DNA of 64,000 bases, taken from NCBI GenBank assembly GCA_910588045.1, contig CAJUPS010000001.1:1-64000 (forward strand), in the 5' to 3' direction. The notes under the pieces are model-generated. The model saw only the letters and a list, made by a program, of their open reading frames with translations. It was not told the origin of the DNA and ran no database searches. This DNA is from an uncultured Oscillospiraceae bacterium. Its GTDB lineage: Bacteria; Bacillota; Clostridia; Oscillospirales; Oscillospiraceae. A program made the translations under genes and the position numbers. Below are positions 60,953-64,000 of this stretch, piece after piece. Position 1 is the stretch's first letter, and each line of letters starts with the position of its first letter.

Positions 60953-61987
60953 ATGATGAAGATGAAAAAGAAACTGCTTGCACTGCTCATGGCCTGTGCC
61001 ATGGTCCTGGCCCTGGCCGCCTGCGGCGGAGGGAACGACGCCCCTGACGCCAATACCCCGGCGGCGGCAGATCCCTCCGGCAGTACCGCCCAGCCCGCTG
61101 GGGACGGAAAGAAGTATAAGGTGGGCATCTCCCAGTATGTCACCCACCCCGCGCTGGACGCCGCCACCGAGGGCTTTATCGCCGCCATGAACGATAAACT
61201 GGGCGAGGACGGCTGGGAGTACGATTTCCAGAACGCCGCCGAGGACATCCCTACCTGCGCTACCATCGCCACCTCCTTCGTGTCCCAGGGCGTAGACCTG
61301 ATTATGGCCAACGCCACCCCGGCCCTCCAAGCTGCCGCCGCCGCCACTGGAGACATCCCCATTCTGGGCACCTCCGTCACCGAGTACGGCGTGGCCTTCG
61401 GCATCAAGGACTTCTCCGGTACTGTGGGCGGCAACGTCTCCGGCACCTCTGACCTGGCTCCTCTGGACCAGCAGGCGGAGATGATCAAAGCCTGGTATCC
61501 CGACGCCAAGACCGTGGGCCTGCTCTACTGCTCCAAGGAGGACAACAGTCAATACCAGGTGGACACCGTTCAGAGCTATCTGGAGGGCATGGGCTACACC
61601 TGCACCCAGTATTCCTTCTCTGACTCCAACGACATTGCGGCCGTCTGCCAGACTGCTGCGGACAACAGTGACGTCCTCTATGTCCCCACCGACAACTCCG
61701 CCGCCTCCAACACCCCCGTCATCGACAACATCTGCCGGGGCAACATCCCCGTGTTCTGCGGTGAGGAGGGCATCTGCAAGGGCTGCGGCGTAGCCACCCT
61801 GTCCATCAGTTATTACGACATCGGCTACAAGACCGGTGAAATGGCCGCCCAGGTCCTGACCGGCCAGGCGGACATCTCCACCATGCCCATCGAGTACGCC
61901 CCCGAGTTTGTCCAGAAGTACAATCCTTCCATGTGCGAGGCCCTGGGTCTCACGGCCCCCGACGGCTACGTGGCCATTGAGGAATAA
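60953..61987 (+). CDS. ABC importer substrate-binding lipoprotein (TrpX-like)
   Basis: 344 residues. The lipoprotein signal ends in the lipobox LAAC near residue 23, then a low-complexity linker. The mature part follows the ABC_sub_bind family (KVGISQYVTHPALDAATEGF; YDIGYKTGEMAAQVL). This family with its permease and ATPase is the TrpXYZ-like group, often linked to tryptophan or other aromatic amino acids; the ligand here is not known. AAGGAG precedes the ATG. A second ATG at 60956 is also possible. Confidence 0.88.
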   Translation: MMKMKKKLLALLMACAMVLALAACGGGNDAPDANTPAAADPSGSTAQPAGDGKKYKVGISQYVTHPALDAATEGFIAAMNDKLGEDGWEYDFQNAAEDIPTCATIATSFVSQGVDLIMANATPALQAAAAATGDIPILGTSVTEYGVAFGIKDFSGTVGGNVSGTSDLAPLDQQAEMIKAWYPDAKTVGLLYCSKEDNSQYQVDTVQSYLEGMGYTCTQYSFSDSNDIAAVCQTAADNSDVLYVPTDNSAASNTPVIDNICRGNIPVFCGEEGICKGCGVATLSISYYDIGYKTGEMAAQVLTGQADISTMPIEYAPEFVQKYNPSMCEALGLTAPDGYVAIEE

Positions 61988-62013
61988 GCGGGAAAAGAAA
62001 AAAATTGCAATAA

Positions 62014-62043
62014 AGGAGGAAAAGGGACTTCCCTTTTCCTCCT
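62014..62043 (+). terminator. Hairpin between substrate-binding and permease genes
   Basis: A perfect 14-bp stem, AGGAGGAAAAGGGA and complement, with a 2-nt loop. It probably stabilises or attenuates the transcript so that the binding protein is made in excess. Confidence 0.65.
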
Positions 62044-62099
62044 CTTTATGATAAAGTATTGAAGTCTATGACAATTTTTCGCTTTTAGGAGGCAACTGT

Positions 62100-63062
62100 A
62101 TGATAGCATTCATCGGCGCACTGCCGGGGGCCATCTCCCAGGGCCTGATCTGGGGCATCATGGCCATCGGGGTCTATATTACCTACAAAATTTTAGACAT
62201 CGCCGACCTGACAGTGGACGGGTCCTTTTGTACTGGCGGCGCGGTCTTTGTGGTTCTCTTCGGCAATGGGGTCAACATCTGGCTGGCTCTGTTGGCGGCG
62301 GTGCTGGTGGGGATGCTGGCGGGTCTGGTCACTGGCCTGCTCCACACCCTCTGCGGCATTCCCGCCATCCTGGCGGGAATCCTGACCCAGCTGGGCCTGT
62401 GGTCCGTCAACCTGGCCATCATGGGCATGAAGGCCAACGTAGCCATCAACATCATCGACCAGAACAATCTCAATAAGCTGCTGGTGTCCCTCCGCTTTGT
62501 CCGGGGCGTGGCCGACGGGAACTACCCCTTCTACCGCCACCCCATTCTTGTTGTGGGTCTGTTCACACTGGCGGTCATTGCCGTGCTGTACTGGTTCTTC
62601 GGCACCGAGCTGGGCGCGTCCCTGCGCGCCACGGGGGCCAACCCCAATATGGCCCGGGCCCAGGGCATCAACACCAACGTGGGCAAGGTGCTGGGCCTGA
62701 TGATCTCCAACGGCCTGGTGGCCCTCTCCGGTGCGCTGCTGAGCCAGTACCAGGCGTTCGCAGACGCCAGCATGGGGAAGGGAGCCATCGTCATCGGTCT
62801 GGCTGCCGTCATCATCGGGGAGGTCCTGTTCTCCCGGTTCTTCATCAACTTTGCCCTGAAGCTGCTGGCCGTGTCCATCGGCGCCATTATCTACTATATC
62901 ATCATCCAGGCGGTGGTCAGCCTCAGCGGCATCGACACCAACTACCTCAAGCTCATCACCGCCGCCATCGTGGCGATCTTCCTGGCCATCCCCTACTGGA
63001 AGGGCCGCTTTAACGCCCTCCTCACCAAATTCATCCGGAAAAGAGGCAACATCGATGCTTGA
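62100..63062 (+). CDS. ABC importer permease (TrpY-like)
   Basis: 320 residues with about eight or nine helices and the BPD_transp_2 family pattern (GAISQGLIWGIMAIGVYITYKILDIADLTVDGSF; GASLRATGANPNMARAQGIN, the coupling loop). TAGGAGG precedes the ATG. It overlaps the ATPase gene by 8 bases. Confidence 0.9.
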   Translation: MIAFIGALPGAISQGLIWGIMAIGVYITYKILDIADLTVDGSFCTGGAVFVVLFGNGVNIWLALLAAVLVGMLAGLVTGLLHTLCGIPAILAGILTQLGLWSVNLAIMGMKANVAINIIDQNNLNKLLVSLRFVRGVADGNYPFYRHPILVVGLFTLAVIAVLYWFFGTELGASLRATGANPNMARAQGINTNVGKVLGLMISNGLVALSGALLSQYQAFADASMGKGAIVIGLAAVIIGEVLFSRFFINFALKLLAVSIGAIIYYIIIQAVVSLSGIDTNYLKLITAAIVAIFLAIPYWKGRFNALLTKFIRKRGNIDA

Positions 63063-63849
63063 TGTGAAGAATATCAAAAAAACCTTCAACCCCGGCACCG
63101 TCAATGAAAAGACCGCCCTGCGGGGCGTGGACCTCCACATGGAGGAGGGCCAGTTCGTCACCGTCATCGGCGGCAATGGTGCGGGCAAGTCCACCCTGCT
63201 CAACGCCGTGGCCGGTGTGTGGGCGGTGGACCAGGGGACCATCTCCATCGGCGGTGTGAACGTGACCCATCTGCCGGAGTACAAGCGGGCCAAATACGTG
63301 GGCCGGGTGTTCCAGGACCCCATGATGGGCACCGCCGCCACCATGCAGATCGACGAGAATATGGCCCTCGCCATGCGCCGGGGCCAGCACCGCACCCTCC
63401 GCCGGGGCATCACCCGGTCCGAGCGGGCGGAGTACCAGGAGATGCTGAAGATCCTGGACCTGGGCCTGGAGGACCGGCTGACCAGCAAGGTGGGCCTTCT
63501 CTCCGGCGGACAGCGGCAGGCCCTGACCCTGCTGATGGCTACCCTGCAAAAGCCCCGGCTGCTGCTTCTGGACGAGCACACCGCCGCCCTGGACCCCAAG
63601 ACGGCGGCGAAGGTATTGGACGCTACGGAGCGCATTGTGAACAAGGACCATCTCACCACGCTGATGATCACCCACAATATGAAGGACGCCATCGCCCACG
63701 GAGACCGGCTCATCATGATGTACGACGGGCGCATCGTCATCGACGTCTCCGGCGAGGAGAAGAGAAAGCTCACCGTCCACCAGCTCCTGGAACTGTTCAG
63801 CAAGGTCAGCGGCAGCGACGAGGCCGATGACACCCTCCTGCTTTCATAG
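63055..63849 (+). CDS. ABC importer ATP-binding protein (TrpZ-like)
   Basis: 264 residues. Walker A is GGNGAGKST, Q-loop VFQDPMMGT, signature LSGGQRQAL, and Walker B LLLLDEHTAALDP; histidine follows the catalytic glutamate in place of the more common proline. The ATG overlaps the permease 3' end. The stop overlaps the convergent corrinoid-protein gene. Confidence 0.92.
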   Translation: MLDVKNIKKTFNPGTVNEKTALRGVDLHMEEGQFVTVIGGNGAGKSTLLNAVAGVWAVDQGTISIGGVNVTHLPEYKRAKYVGRVFQDPMMGTAATMQIDENMALAMRRGQHRTLRRGITRSERAEYQEMLKILDLGLEDRLTSKVGLLSGGQRQALTLLMATLQKPRLLLLDEHTAALDPKTAAKVLDATERIVNKDHLTTLMITHNMKDAIAHGDRLIMMYDGRIVIDVSGEEKRKLTVHQLLELFSKVSGSDEADDTLLLS

Positions 63850-64000
63850 CTCCTGCTCCCCGAACACCTGGGCGGCCACCCGGGCCGACTGGGCGGCGTC
63901 CTTCGTGTAGAAGTCCGCGCCGATCTGGTCGGCGAAGGATTGCGTCACCACCGCGCCGCCTACCATGATCTTGCAGGGGGCTCCCGCCTCCCGCAGGGCC
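63844..64000 (-). CDS. Corrinoid (B12-binding) protein, C-terminal part only
   Basis: The last 51 codons of a gene that continues past the window edge. The frame reads APCKIMVGGAVVTQSFADQI and then GADFYTKDAAQSARVAAQVF, the C-terminal part of a cobalamin-binding domain as in methionine synthase or corrinoid methyltransferase proteins. The stop (63844-63846) overlaps the convergent ABC ATPase gene by six bases. Which methyltransferase it belongs to cannot be told from this end. Confidence 0.8.
   Translation of the reverse strand, partial: ALREAGAPCKIMVGGAVVTQSFADQIGADFYTKDAAQSARVAAQVFGEQEL

Overview
The window is a chromosomal segment of a GC-rich, low-oxygen Firmicute of the Clostridia, most like gut Oscillospirales (Flavonifractor / Lawsonibacter / Intestinimonas type). 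This is inferred from AdhE, PPi-dependent phosphofructokinase, Fe-S type two-subunit serine dehydratase, ECF transporter, HPr kinase, DUF5711/CvpA, YlxM-Ffh, AGGAGG ribosome sites and TTGACA-N17-TATAAT promoters. No rRNA, tRNA or CRISPR array was seen.

Layout. 1-1,170: a tyrosine recombinase and a small AT-rich palindrome. 1,171-6,830: galactose use (galK, galT) and fermentative adhE. 6,917-10,565: an XRE/zinc-ribbon regulator and a BlaI / M56 sensor pair with its operator. 10,574-13,080: divergent PPi-PFK and class II aldolase. 13,155-14,966: DinB-like, LysM-CAP and amidase-like proteins. 15,009-16,037: an Xer-like tyrosine recombinase. 16,110-22,963: a filamentous-phage (inovirus) prophage between 151-bp direct repeats. 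23,033-25,947: a VTC-like protein divergent from an ECF sigma factor and a membrane partner. 26,106-38,865: a long leftward block (glnS, clpE-like, cvpA, DUF5711, truA, ecfT-A2-A1, GNAT, AEC transporter, VanZ, methyltransferase). 39,126-41,461: ylxM-ffh-rpsP-khpA. 41,538-47,263: nitroreductase/HxlR, serine dehydratase, DegV/cupin/TIGR04255 and a cell-wall hydrolase. 47,514-54,652: PfkB kinase, a PadR-controlled membrane cluster, AI-2E exporter family, aminotransferase, glucokinase and HPr kinase. 54,869-58,275: rpmB and a 1,010-residue Sel1-repeat protein. 58,355-64,000: GH18-like protein, YqeG phosphatase, aminopeptidase P, a three-gene ABC importer and the end of a corrinoid-protein gene.

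The most interesting part is the 6,703-bp prophage. It carries a Rep_trans replication initiator, a Zot-type assembly ATPase, a glycine-linker adhesin with a C-terminal membrane anchor, and three tiny proteins of 50, 53 and 59 residues. It sits immediately upstream of the Xer-like recombinase, at a palindrome built like a dif site. Inside the right end the same 13-nt arms lie inverted around a 108-nt hairpin region. This resembles the folded single-stranded attachment site of the cholera phage CTX-phi. The phage repeat carries the recombinase's probable promoter, and a private set of TGTAWTACA palindromes is present only in the element. Both the adhesin and a NERD-domain gene are truncated head-to-head at about 21,900, so the present copy may be defective.
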